Below are positions 54,921 through 64,000 of a stretch of 64,000 nucleotides of DNA, piece after piece; position 1 is the stretch's first letter, and every line of letters begins with the position of its first letter. The notes below the pieces were generated by a model that saw only the letters and a program-made list of their open reading frames with translations, searched no databases and was not told the origin of the DNA. The position numbers and the translations under genes are program-made. Source of the stretch: Dromiciops gliroides (Eukaryota; Chordata; Mammalia; Microbiotheria; Microbiotheriidae); NCBI RefSeq assembly GCF_019393635.1, contig NC_057867.1, positions 51,863,143 through 51,927,142 of the forward strand. The letters are read 5' to 3'.

Positions 54921-55729
54921 ATGGAGGCTGTCCCCACACCATCAGAGTACCCACAGAGCCATTGAAATGCTGGACTATAAAGTCAACTGACCCAGCCAGA
55001 CCTCTGAAACTCTCTATCAAACTTTCTATTTCAATGACTGCTGCAAATGTTGCCCAGAAAAAGTCAGCACTGGAGATGCATGAAATATTACACAATCTTC
55101 TAAAATGTCCTCTTCCCTTTCCAATTCCCTTGAGCAAATCCCATTTTTTGTGTGTGAGAGCTGCTATTTTTTACAGAGGCGAGTACGGTTCTTGTCTGCC
55201 ACGCAATGGTAGGTTTTGATTAGATATTAATGGACGCCATCCCTGCCACATTTAATAATGCATGGAATGTACCCATGCATTTAATATGAAATATGAAATA
55301 AAAAAGATTAATTTGCTAAGTCTCTTTAAGGGAAAATATCTTTGATAGGGTCCCAAGTAAATAAGTGAGCATTGGGAGACAGGAATGAGCACACATTGCA
55401 GATGAGCAAGTAGTTGTCTGGGAATTGAAATGATTTGCAGGAAGCCAAAAAACAAAACCCCAAACAACCAACCCAACACAAAATGAAAAACAAAAAACAA
55501 ACCCCAACTCCCTCCCCCCAAAACAGGATAAGCTCAGAGGCCTTTGACTTGGTTATTTCCTGGGATGCTCAATAACATTGCCTTCACTGCTGGAGAATTT
55601 TATAAATACCCTCCTCTAAAGACTTCAAAAAATTAGATTCTATAGCCTCTGGCTGGAATGGAAGAGACAGAGAAAGAAACAAAACACCTGGACCATTATG
55701 TCTGATAAATTCTCCAAGAGAAGAAAAGT
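54921..55729. other. Intergenic, no gene seen
   Basis: Unique, with a C/A-rich low-complexity stretch at 55,443-55,520. Confidence 0.45.
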
Positions 55730-56080
55730 GAGTATTTATTCTGATACTTCAGCCAAATGTTCTTTCTGCCCTTAGTCTCTTCTTATTCCATTTCACCTAT
55801 TGCTAGATTAACTCTTCTTAAAGCACTGTTTTTATCCTGAGACTCCCCAGCTCAAGAACCAGTAATGGCTCCCTATTACCAATTTGGATCAAGTCCAAAT
55901 TCCTCATCCTGGCTTTCTAAGTTCCATTCTCCAACCCAAAGTCTCCTCTGGTGGTGGGCTTCACTGTCCCCTGAACATGCTGTGTGTGAAGCTCAATGAT
56001 GTGTTCCTCAGCTCAACTCTTAGGGTTCCTACAGGGTCTATGGCCACATGTGTTCCATGATACCGTCTAAAGCTTCCCGG
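55730..56080 (+). mobile_element. Probable L2, sense fragment
   Basis: AATGGCTCCCTATTACCAAT and CCAAATTCCTCATCCTGGCT resemble the sense L2 end seen at 49,640. Diverged. Confidence 0.45.
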
Positions 56081-56465
56081 TGGAGAGTAGGTTTCATTTG
56101 GGATATTCTGGTACAAAACATTCATATGTTCATTCAAAAAGCATTCATTATGTGCTTACTGTATACAAGGCATGGAGCAAAGTAGGAGGCAGGCTCAGAG
56201 TATGGTTGGGCAAAGGTATGGTGGCCAGAGTTCCAGGCAAGGTGGGAGTGATGTGTAAAGTGGGAGGTGAGGTTGGTTGCTAGGATTACTGATTGCAGAG
56301 CTCAATACTTAGAGGCAGAAGGGATGCCCAAAGAGCGTGTGTGACGGGGAGAGGGGAAGACAAATGAACGAGAACCAGGAGCAGAGTCATGTACAGGGCA
56401 GCCAATAGAAGGTGAAATCTACAGGACTCAGTACCAGATTATTTGCTATTTCATTGGGTCATGTG

Positions 56466-56470
<5 letters not shown>

Positions 56471-56510
<40 letters not shown>
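56471..56510 (+). repeat. (GT)20 microsatellite
   Basis: Uninterrupted GT units. Confidence 0.95.
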
Positions 56511-56513
<3 letters not shown>

Positions 56514-56544
56514 GGGGGTCCAAGCATGTAGCACAGGGCCTAAC

Positions 56545-56860
56545 CATAGTAGGGATTTTTAGCCAATCAGTCACCGAGTATTTGTTAAGTACCTACTAAG
56601 TGCAAGGCCATGTGTTAAGTGCTGGGGTTACAAAGAACACTATAAGACAGTCCTCGCTTTCAAAGGAGCGCATAGTATCATGGTGGGGGGGCGGTGTGGG
56701 GAACATGTAGACAACTATGTACAAACAAGATATAGTCAGGATGAATTGAAGGCTTAAATGTTCAGTCCAGTCAAGCCCAGCCACATGAATCTAGGCCCAA
56801 TCCTAGGAGAATACCTGGCACATAGTAGGCACTTGATGAATGTTTATTGATTGCTTATGT
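56545..56860 (-). mobile_element. L2 3' end
   Basis: GTATTTGTTAAGTACCTACT, TAAGTGCTGGGGTTACAAAG, GACAGTCCTCGCTTTCAAAG and ACAAACAAGATATAGTCAGG. Confidence 0.7.
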
Positions 56861-57186
56861 GTCCTCCAGCTTCTTCCAGACCTTCTAGAAAGTTCCTCCC
56901 ATGGCTGCCCCTGCCCTCATTTACTTCACCAAGATTCACTGAATTTCCATCATGGCAGACAAGACTACCTTTTACCTGGTTGCTTCTTCTAGATCAGGAG
57001 TTCTTAATGTGGGGTGCATGAATTTATTATTTGAATGTTTGGATAACTGTATTTTTTTAATAAAGTATTTTATTTTTTTCCTGTTACATGTAAAGATAGT
57101 TCTCAACTTTTGTTTATACAAGCTTTCCAATTTCAGATTTTTCTCCCTCCCTCCCCTCCCTGCCCCCTCCCCTAGATAGCAGGTAA

Positions 57187-57190
<4 letters not shown>

Positions 57191-57240
<50 letters not shown>
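57191..57240 (+). repeat. (AT)25 microsatellite in the L1 3' UTR
   Basis: Sits where the L1 at 50,689 has TATAGGTTATATATGTAC, so it is an expansion of an L1-internal seed. Confidence 0.9.
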
Positions 57241-57247
<7 letters not shown>

Positions 57248-57340
57248 CACACATAATAACATTAAACATATTTCTGCATTAGTCATGTTCTAAGAGAAAA
57301 GTCAGAGCAATGACGAAAAACCTCAAAATAGAAAAACAAA

Positions 57341-57489
57341 GGGGGCAACTAGATGGTGCAGTGGTTAAAGCACTGGCCCTGGATTCAGGAGTACCTGGGT
57401 TCAAATCCGGCCTCAGACACTTGACACTTACTAGCTGTGTGACCCTGGGCAAGTCACTTAACCCCCATTGCCTAAAAAAAAAAAAAAAA
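57341..57489 (+). mobile_element. SINE inside the L1
   Basis: Sense copy with GAAAAACAA on both sides. Shares GCAGTGGTTAAAGCA and GGAGTACCTG with the copy at 32,787: a subfamily that also hit an L1. Confidence 0.93.
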
Positions 57490-58435
57490 GAAAAACAACA
57501 GCACCCAAAACAAAAGAAATAGTATGGTTCATTCAGCATCTATACTCCACAGTTTTTTTTCCTGGATTTGGAGATCCTCTTCTATCATGAGTTCCCTGGA
57601 ACTCTTCCGTATCATTGCATTGGTGAGAAAAATCTAGTCCATCACAGTAGATCAACACTCAATGTTGATGATACTGTGTACAATGTTCTTCTGGTTCTGC
57701 TCATCTCACTCATCATCAGCCCACGCAAGACCCTCCAGGTTTCTCTGAACTCCTCCTGCTCATCGTTTCTTACAGCACAATAGTATTCCATTGCATTCAT
57801 ATACCACAGCTTGTCCAGCCATTCCCCAATTGATGGGCACCCCCTCAACTTCCAATTCCTTGCCACCACGTAAAGAGCAGCTATAACTATTTTTGTACAC
57901 GTGGGTCCCTGTCCCCTTTGGATAACTGTATTTTAATGTTATCCATTTCCTTTGTAATCTGGTTTCTTATATTTGATGAATTGAAAGAATTCTTTCTGAG
58001 AAGGGGTCCATAGCTTTATTGGACTTCCAGAGGGGTCTGGATATCCAGCAAAGGTTAGGAAGCCATGCTCAGTGCTCAAATGCAGGTCCAGCCAGTATAG
58101 CATCAGGCCTGTTTTCATCAGTGGCCAGTGTGCTCCTGATAATCTGATCAGCTCTGGACTCATTTTCAATTTCTCTTTTCCCCACTCGGGCTCACTTGGA
58201 CCAGAGAACACCCAGAAGGAAGTAATGCTGACCTGGACATACAACAGATGTGATATATGTCCTGTGGGCCCCCCCGCATATATACCACCTACCACATATA
58301 TGGTAGGCAGTCTCTGTGCTGGGTTGTATAGCTATAGTAATACCATTTCTGGATGGGAGGAGTGAGTCCCTGGTTGGGGGTGGGGGTCCTGGCTGCCATT
58401 GCAGGTGGTAGGACATCATTCCCAAATACAGAGGC

Positions 58436-58840
58436 CTTGAAGTGGTGCAGTGGATAGAGCACCGACCTACAGTCAGGAAGACCTGAGTTCAAATCTAGTC
58501 CCAGGGACTTTCTAGTTGCATGATCGTGGGCAAGTTATTTAACTTCTCTTAGCCTCAGTTTCCTCATCTATGACCTAGGGATAATAATAGCACCTACCTC
58601 CCAGGGTTTTTGTGAAAATCAGCAGAAAGAACACTGGCTCTGAAGTCAGAGGACCTGGGTTCAAATCCCATTTCTTATGCTTATTGCCTGTGTGACCTTG
58701 GATAATTCACTTCACCACCCTGGGCCTCAGTTTCCTCCTCTGAAAAAATGGGTTTAGCTAGGAGATAATGTGCAATGCTGTGCTAATTTTAAAGGGCTAT
58801 ATAAATAGCTATATTAATAAAAATAAAAGGCTATTATTAG
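58436..58840 (+). mobile_element. Mar1-like SINE followed by a MIR-like SINE
   Basis: First: GGTGCAGTGGATAGAGCACC and CTCAGTTTCCTCATCTATGA. Second from 58,620: ACTGGCTCTGAAGTCAGAGG and GCCTCAGTTTCCTCCTCTG. Confidence 0.7.
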
Positions 58841-59439
58841 TGAATATTTATGGAATTGAGCCCAAGCTTCACAGTTTCTTTATTTGAAAGGTGGAAGTGA
58901 GGAGCAACATGGAGTGGGAGTCTGGGAGCATCACTAAACCTTGGTTAATAGGGTTTTATGGCCATTTGCTGGGTCTATAAAAGAAAAGACAAACAAACAG
59001 AGTCCAATTTATACCTGCAGGCTCGTTAGGTTCCCACAGGTCCATAAAATGATCTGTGATTAAGTACTTCGGACCATGTCCAACAGTCTGACTGGTACAG
59101 AGTAGCTACTACTTGCCATAGGATGCGAAATCTTTTGGCTTCGATGTGTGGATACTTTTGGGGAGGGAGTACAAACAGGGGTGTGTCAGCTCGAACCTCC
59201 AAGGCTGTGGACTTTGCTGCCCCAGACCTCCCCAAGTTCTTAGGGGAGGAAACAGGGCCAAATTCTGTGGTGGGTACTGCTCCCAGATATTGGCAAACAG
59301 TCAAGAAGGCATTCTGCAGCCATCTGGTCTGGCCTGGGGCAAAGGGAGAGCTGTCTTCACTTACCCTGAGTGCATGGAAAGCATAGGAAATGTCGAGCAG
59401 TCCAACATCACCTGTAGCCAGCCCCTTCGGTGCTCATAA
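58841..59439. other. Intergenic, unique
   Basis: No gene or repeat recognised. Confidence 0.45.
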
Positions 59440-59830
59440 TTTTATTAATCTCTAATATTTATATAGCCATAGATTATCTCATTTGATCTTCACAACAGGG
59501 GTAGCTAGGTGGAGCAGTGGATAGAGCACTGGCCCTGGATTCAGAAGGACCTGACACTTGACACTTACTAGCTGTGTGACCCTGGGCAAGTCACTTAACC
59601 CTCATTGCCCCTCAAAAAAAAAAGAAAACTTATTACTTGATCTTCACAACAGTTCTGTGAGGTAGCTCTATTATTATGCTCCTTTTATAACTGAGGAAAC
59701 TGAGACTGGGAATGGTCAAATGATTTGTCCAGGACCACACAGCTGTCAAGTGCCTGAGGTAGGATTTGAACTCAGCTCTTCCTGACTCTGGGTCCAACAC
59801 TCTATCCAGCCCAGCCCATCCCACTCCACC
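59440..59830 (-). mobile_element. MIR-like SINE split by a SINE
   Basis: Left: TCTAATATTTATATAGCC and CATTTGATCTTCACAACAG. Right: TTCTGTGAGGTAGCTC, AACTGAGGAAACTGAGACTG and GATTTGAACTCAGCTCTTCC. Confidence 0.8.
59499..59636 (+). mobile_element. SINE with perfect 16-base duplication
   Basis: TTGATCTTCACAACAG at 59,483 and 59,637. This copy lacks the B-box stretch between GGACCTGA and CACTTG. Confidence 0.96.
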
Positions 59831-59979
59831 TGGCTGCCCTCCATCCACTGAGATTCAGTTCATTCACTCCAGCTATCTTTAAGCACTCGGTTACTGAAGA
59901 CAGTGTGTTAGCCATTGAGTATCCTCTCTCTCCCCCAAATCCACTATTGCTTTTTAGATGTTCTTTGCAAGCCATGTGG

Positions 59980-60062
59980 TATGTATGTATGTATGTATGT
60001 ATGTGTATATATTCATTCATTCATTTATTTGTCTTTCTTCCCCCATTAGTTGAAGGCAGGGC

Positions 60063-60109
<47 letters not shown>

Positions 60110-60112
60110 TGT
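59980..60112 (+). repeat. (GTAT)n and (GT)n microsatellites
   Basis: GTAT units at 59,980-60,009, an ATTC stretch, then GT at 60,064-60,112. Confidence 0.9.
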
Positions 60113-60377
60113 TCTCACAGTGACTCCTGAAGAGCTCAAAATGTAGTTTGTGTTTCCTCAATGAATAATGCTCTAGCCCTGAATCATTTCTCTTTTATTC
60201 AATCCTGCATCCTTGGGGGTGGGGGCAAAGAGGAAGATAAGTAGCACGAGATTATGCTTTATACATGTACAAGAAGGGGAAAGAGAGAATAAGTCTTTCA
60301 CAGCTTGCAGATGCTATTTGAAGTGGAATAAAATAACCAAGGTTCATAGTGGACCCCAGACTGAACTACCCAGTGAC

Positions 60378-60527
60378 TTTTTTTTTTTTTTGGTGAGGCA
60401 ATTGGGGTTAAGTGACTTGCCCAGGGTCACACAGCTAGTAAGTGTTAAGTGTCTGAGCCTGGATTTGAACTCAGGTCCTCCTGACTCCAGGGCCGGTGCT
60501 CTATCCACTGCGCCACCTAGCTGCCCC
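60378..60527 (-). mobile_element. SINE with 10-base duplication
   Basis: ACCCAGTGAC at 60,368 and 60,528. Confidence 0.94.
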
Positions 60528-60789
60528 ACCCAGTGACATTTTGTTATTTTTAAAACTAATGTGATTCTGTGTTGGAGTGACAGGAAGAAAACATATAAGG
60601 ACAATAAATAATTCTTGTACTGTGTTAGTGCTGATTAAGTCTTTAGACTTAATATTTATTTTCTGTTTTGGATTCATATTTTGGAAAGAGTTGAAAGAAA
60701 TTATAGAGGAAAGCACAAGTTATTTAGGCTTTGTCCATGAATTGCTTAGGTCATAATACCTGGAAAAGACTGGCTTTATTTCTAAACAA

Positions 60790-61015
60790 TTGCATGGGGT
60801 CATACTGGGTTTGAATCCTCACTCTGACACTTAGGCAAGTTACTTAGACTCACTGACCTCCAGTTCCTCATCTTTAAAATGAAACGAATATTGTAGACAT
60901 ATAACATTAGCAATTATGAGAAATGCTTATTAATTGAAAAAATACTTTAAAAAACGAGGCGCATGAACTAAATGACCTCTGAGGTCCCTTACACGTCTAA
61001 ATCTATGATTTAATG
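60790..61015 (+). mobile_element. MIR-like SINE, decayed
   Basis: CTGGGTTTGAATCCTCACTC, CCAGTTCCTCATCTTTAAAA and GACCTCTGAGGTCCCTTACA. Confidence 0.6.
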
Positions 61016-61544
61016 ACTTGATGGCCCTCTGAGGTAGTAGTGACACATTGGGATCAATCCACTATGCATTTCTTTTTCTATTTATTTCAGAAGGTTTTTT
61101 AAAAATTAAAGTTTTGTTACTGCCTTTTGCTTTCATATAACAGTTATTTCTAGATATGCCCCCAACCCCACTCATCTCCACCAGTGAGACTTCCCTTGAA
61201 ACAAAGGATAAAAAAGTTAAACAAATCCAACTGATATATAGCGACGTAACATTCCACATCCATAGGCCCTGCCCCCTCCCCAATAAAAGGGGGGAGATGG
61301 ATTTTCCCATTTCTGCTATGGGGCCCAAGATGGGCCATTATAATCATGCAGCATTCAACTATGTTTAATTTTCTTTTGCTTTTCATTCCAATGATCATTT
61401 TTTAAATGTCTGCTATATGCAAGATCTTGTTCTAGGCTCCAGGGGCATAAAACAAAAGCAGTCCCTGCTCTCGAGGAACTTACATATACTGAGACATGCA
61501 ACATGTACACAGATCAGTATATATGTGCTGAGATAGAGAGGAGA

Positions 61545-62095
61545 GAAGGAAAGAGAGAGAGAGAGAGAGACATGCAGAGAAAGAGACAGAAAGAGACAGA
61601 GACATAGAGACACAGAGAGACAGAGAAGGAGACAGAGACAGAGAGAGACAGAGAGAGGCAAAGAGACAAAGAGAGAGACAGAACAACAGAGACAGAGAGA
61701 TACAGACACACACACAGACAGAGAGACAGAGACACAGAGACAAAGATAGACAGAGACAGAGAGACAGAGTCAGAGAGACAGAGAGAGACACAGAGAGATA
61801 CAGAGAGAGACAGAGAAAGAGACAAAGAGAGAGACAGAGACAGAGAGACACAGAGAGACACAGAGAGATACAGAGAGAGAGACAGAGAAAGAGAAAGAGA
61901 CAAAGAGGGAGACAGAGACAGAGAGAGACACACACAGAGAGACAGAGAGAAAGAGACAGAGACACAGAGACAAAGATAGACACACACACAGAAACAGAGA
62001 GAGACAGAGAGAGAGAGTCAGAGAGACACAGAGAGAGACAGAGAGGCAGAGAGAGAGACACAGAGAGAGAGAGACAGAGAGACAGAGAGAGAACA
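61545..62095 (+). repeat. 550-base (GACAGAGA)n purine-rich array
   Basis: Irregular GACAGA/GAGA/CACA units within the L2. The long Leu/Ser frames on the - strand are artefacts. Confidence 0.95.
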
Positions 62096-62373
62096 CAGTA
62101 CAAAGTAGGGTGATTATGATAGGAGCTGCACTTTGATGATAGCTAGAGATTCTAAGCATGGCAGTGAGGAGGGAGTGCACTCTAGGCAGGTGGGACAGCC
62201 TGGGCAAAGGTACAGAGGCCAGAGGTGAAAGGGCAAGTTTAAGGAATCACAAATGAATCTATTTGGCTGGAATGTGGGACACATGAAGGGAATAATATAC
62301 AATAAGCTGGAAAAGGTGGGCCAGAACCAGCCTGTGCAAGGCTTTCCATGCTAATCTGAGGAGCTTATATTTG

Positions 62374-62494
62374 TTTTTTGGCAGGGCAATGAGGGTTAAG
62401 TGACTTGCCCAGGGTCACACAGCTAGTAAGTGTCAAGTGTCTGAGGTTGGATTTGAACTCAGGTCCTCCTGCAGCACCACCTAGCTGCCCCCTA
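62374..62494 (-). mobile_element. SINE with perfect 15-base duplication
   Basis: AGGAGCTTATATTTG at 62,359 and 62,495. The tRNA part has an internal deletion before GCAGCACCACC. Confidence 0.95.
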
Positions 62495-63017
62495 AGGAGC
62501 TTATATTTGATTACAGAAGACAATGGAGAACCACTGAAGGATCTAGAGCCCAGTTCTGTGGGGAGATTTATGTTTTAGGAATATCATTTTGGCAGCTGTG
62601 AGTGGGATGGACTGGAGAGGGAGCGAGCCTGGAAGCAGGAAGGACAATTAGGAGGTTGTCTAGAAGAGAGGTGAGGAGGGCTGATGCCAAGGTGTTAGCT
62701 GCATGAGTGGTGTTAAGGAGACAGGTGTGTGAGATTTTGTGGAGGTAGAGTTGATAAGAGTTGGCCAGTAAATGGATATAGGAGATAAAGGAGAAGGGAA
62801 GAGAGGATGCTGAGGTTGTAAACCTGGGTGTCTGAAAAAAATAGTGGCACTCTCAGGAAGAAGAGGATTCTTAAACTTTGTCCACTCTCCACCCCTTTTT
62901 GTCCGAGAAATTTTTTATATATAAGGTGTATAAAATAGGTGTACATAACATTTTACTGCCACCAAATTTTCTCAACCCCCACAGTTTAAGAAGCTTTAGT
63001 TTAGAGGAGGGGTACAT

Positions 63018-63185
63018 TGGGGCCAGCTAGGTGGTGCAGTGGATAGAGCACTGGCTCTGGAGTCAGGAGCTCAAATCCAGCCTCAGATGTGTATGCAGTA
63101 TGACCTTGGGCAAGTCACTTAACTCTGCTGAAGAAGAAGAGAAAGGAGGAGGAGGAGGAGGAGGAGGAGGAGAAGAAGAAGAAGA
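63018..63185 (+). mobile_element. SINE with GGA/GAA-rich tail
   Basis: GGTGGTGCAGTGGATAGAGC and GGGCAAGTCACTTAACTC, then a GAGGAG/AAGAAG repeat. Confidence 0.85.
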
Positions 63186-63376
63186 AATTTATTTAGGAGG
63201 GAAGATAATGAGTTTCATTTTGGACATGCTGAGTTTGAGATATCTATATGACATTCAGTTGAAGACATCCAGTAGGCAGCTGGGTGATGCAGGACTGAAA
63301 CTCAGGAGAGAAACAAGGGTTTGGCATATAGATCTGAAAGTCATTTGCATGGAGATGATAATAACCAAGCCCATAG

Positions 63377-63605
<229 letters not shown>

Positions 63606-63949
63606 CAGGTCACAGATACCAATCTAGCAGGACTGCTGAGCAGGGGAGCTCAGGCGGGTTGGAGGAAAACCAGGTGAGAGCCATATTGTTAACACTCAGG
63701 TGAAAGGGAGTGAGCATCTGCTTCAGAGAGGGTCATTGATAATGTTATCTGCTTCAGAGAGGTCCAGAAGGATGAAGACTAGACCATCAGGTAATGATCC
63801 TGGAGAGAGTAGTTTCAGTTGAGTTCCCCTTCTCCTCCCCACTCCCCCTCTTCCCCCTCCTCCTCCTTCTTCAGTTGAGGGATGAAGTCAAAAGTCAGAA
63901 GGTTGAGAAATGAATGGAGGAGCACAAGTGGGAAGCAATGAGTGTAGGT

Positions 63950-64000
63950 AACCTTTTCTAATTATAAAAGTATTTTATTATTTTCCAGTTACATGTAGAG
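63950..64000 (-). mobile_element. L1 3' end, cut by window edge
   Basis: AATTATAAAAGTATTTTATT and CCAGTTACATGTAGAG repeat the start of the L1 copies at 5,578 and 50,689. Confidence 0.85.

Larger units (their letters stand above)
57056..57919 (-). mobile_element. 5'-truncated L1 with exact target duplication
   Basis: GGATAACTGTATTTT stands at 57,041 and 57,920. Contains the antisense 3' UTR, a TA microsatellite and, further right, the ORF2p C-terminus (minus frame RNWKLRGCPSIGEWLDKLWY). Confidence 0.93.
56995..58066. mobile_element. hAT-like non-autonomous DNA transposon, split by L1
   Basis: Left end CAGGAGTTCTTAATGTGGGG. Right part GAGAAGGGGTCCATAGC and AAAGGTTAGGAAGCC. These resemble inverted ends of the CAGGGGTTCTTAACC type seen in hAT/Charlie relatives. 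Net length about 200 bases once the L1 is removed. Confidence 0.45.

Noticed and set aside
57642-57869. 75-residue minus frame with NWKLRGCPSIGEWLDKLWYM
   Set aside because: L1 ORF2p C-terminus within the truncated L1.
61480-62207. Open frames of up to 207 residues made of Ser/Leu/Cys
   Set aside because: Antisense reading of the GACAGAGA array.

Overview
The window is marsupial nuclear DNA. The base is animal: split genes with GT-AG introns and dense interspersed repeats. The marker is a tRNA-derived SINE that I count about thirty times; its ends read CTAGGTGG and CTAGCTGCCCC and its B box is GAGTTCAAATCC. It is accompanied by Mar1-type SINEs, L1, L2, CR1/L3 and MIR-like CORE-SINEs, a mixture known from marsupials. 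The species cannot be fixed by eye; an Australian lineage is a guess from the SINE variant.

Left part (1-10,010): the last three coding exons of TM9SF2 on the + strand, its stop codon, a 3' UTR of about 550 bases and an AATAAA signal. Two introns fill the rest, and the larger carries L1, L2, MIR and SINE copies. Middle part (10,010-27,600): an intergenic block with no young SINE and no L1. At its centre is one intact intronless rhodopsin-like GPCR gene on the - strand (20,043-21,350), most like GPR101. A CpG island lies upstream of it, followed by an odd tandem array of eight MIR-like units.

Right part (27,600-64,000): repeat-dense intergenic DNA with about twenty-five young SINEs, many with clean target-site duplications. 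It has nested insertions (CR1 hit by L1 hit by SINE; a hAT-like element hit by L1 hit by SINE), one solo LTR, several long L2 copies on the - strand, and large purine microsatellites. A second CpG island at 48,030-48,620 with E-box, YY1-like and CTCF-like motifs lies where the CLYBL promoter would be expected from the human order TM9SF2-CLYBL, but I could not recognise a CLYBL exon.

The main result is the GPCR. In the human map as I remember it, no receptor lies between TM9SF2 and CLYBL, and GPR101 itself is X-linked. This gene may therefore be an undescribed or placental-lost GPR101 paralogue. TM9SF2 and the GPCR are convergent, 3' end to 3' end, about 10 kb apart, with no sign of shared function.
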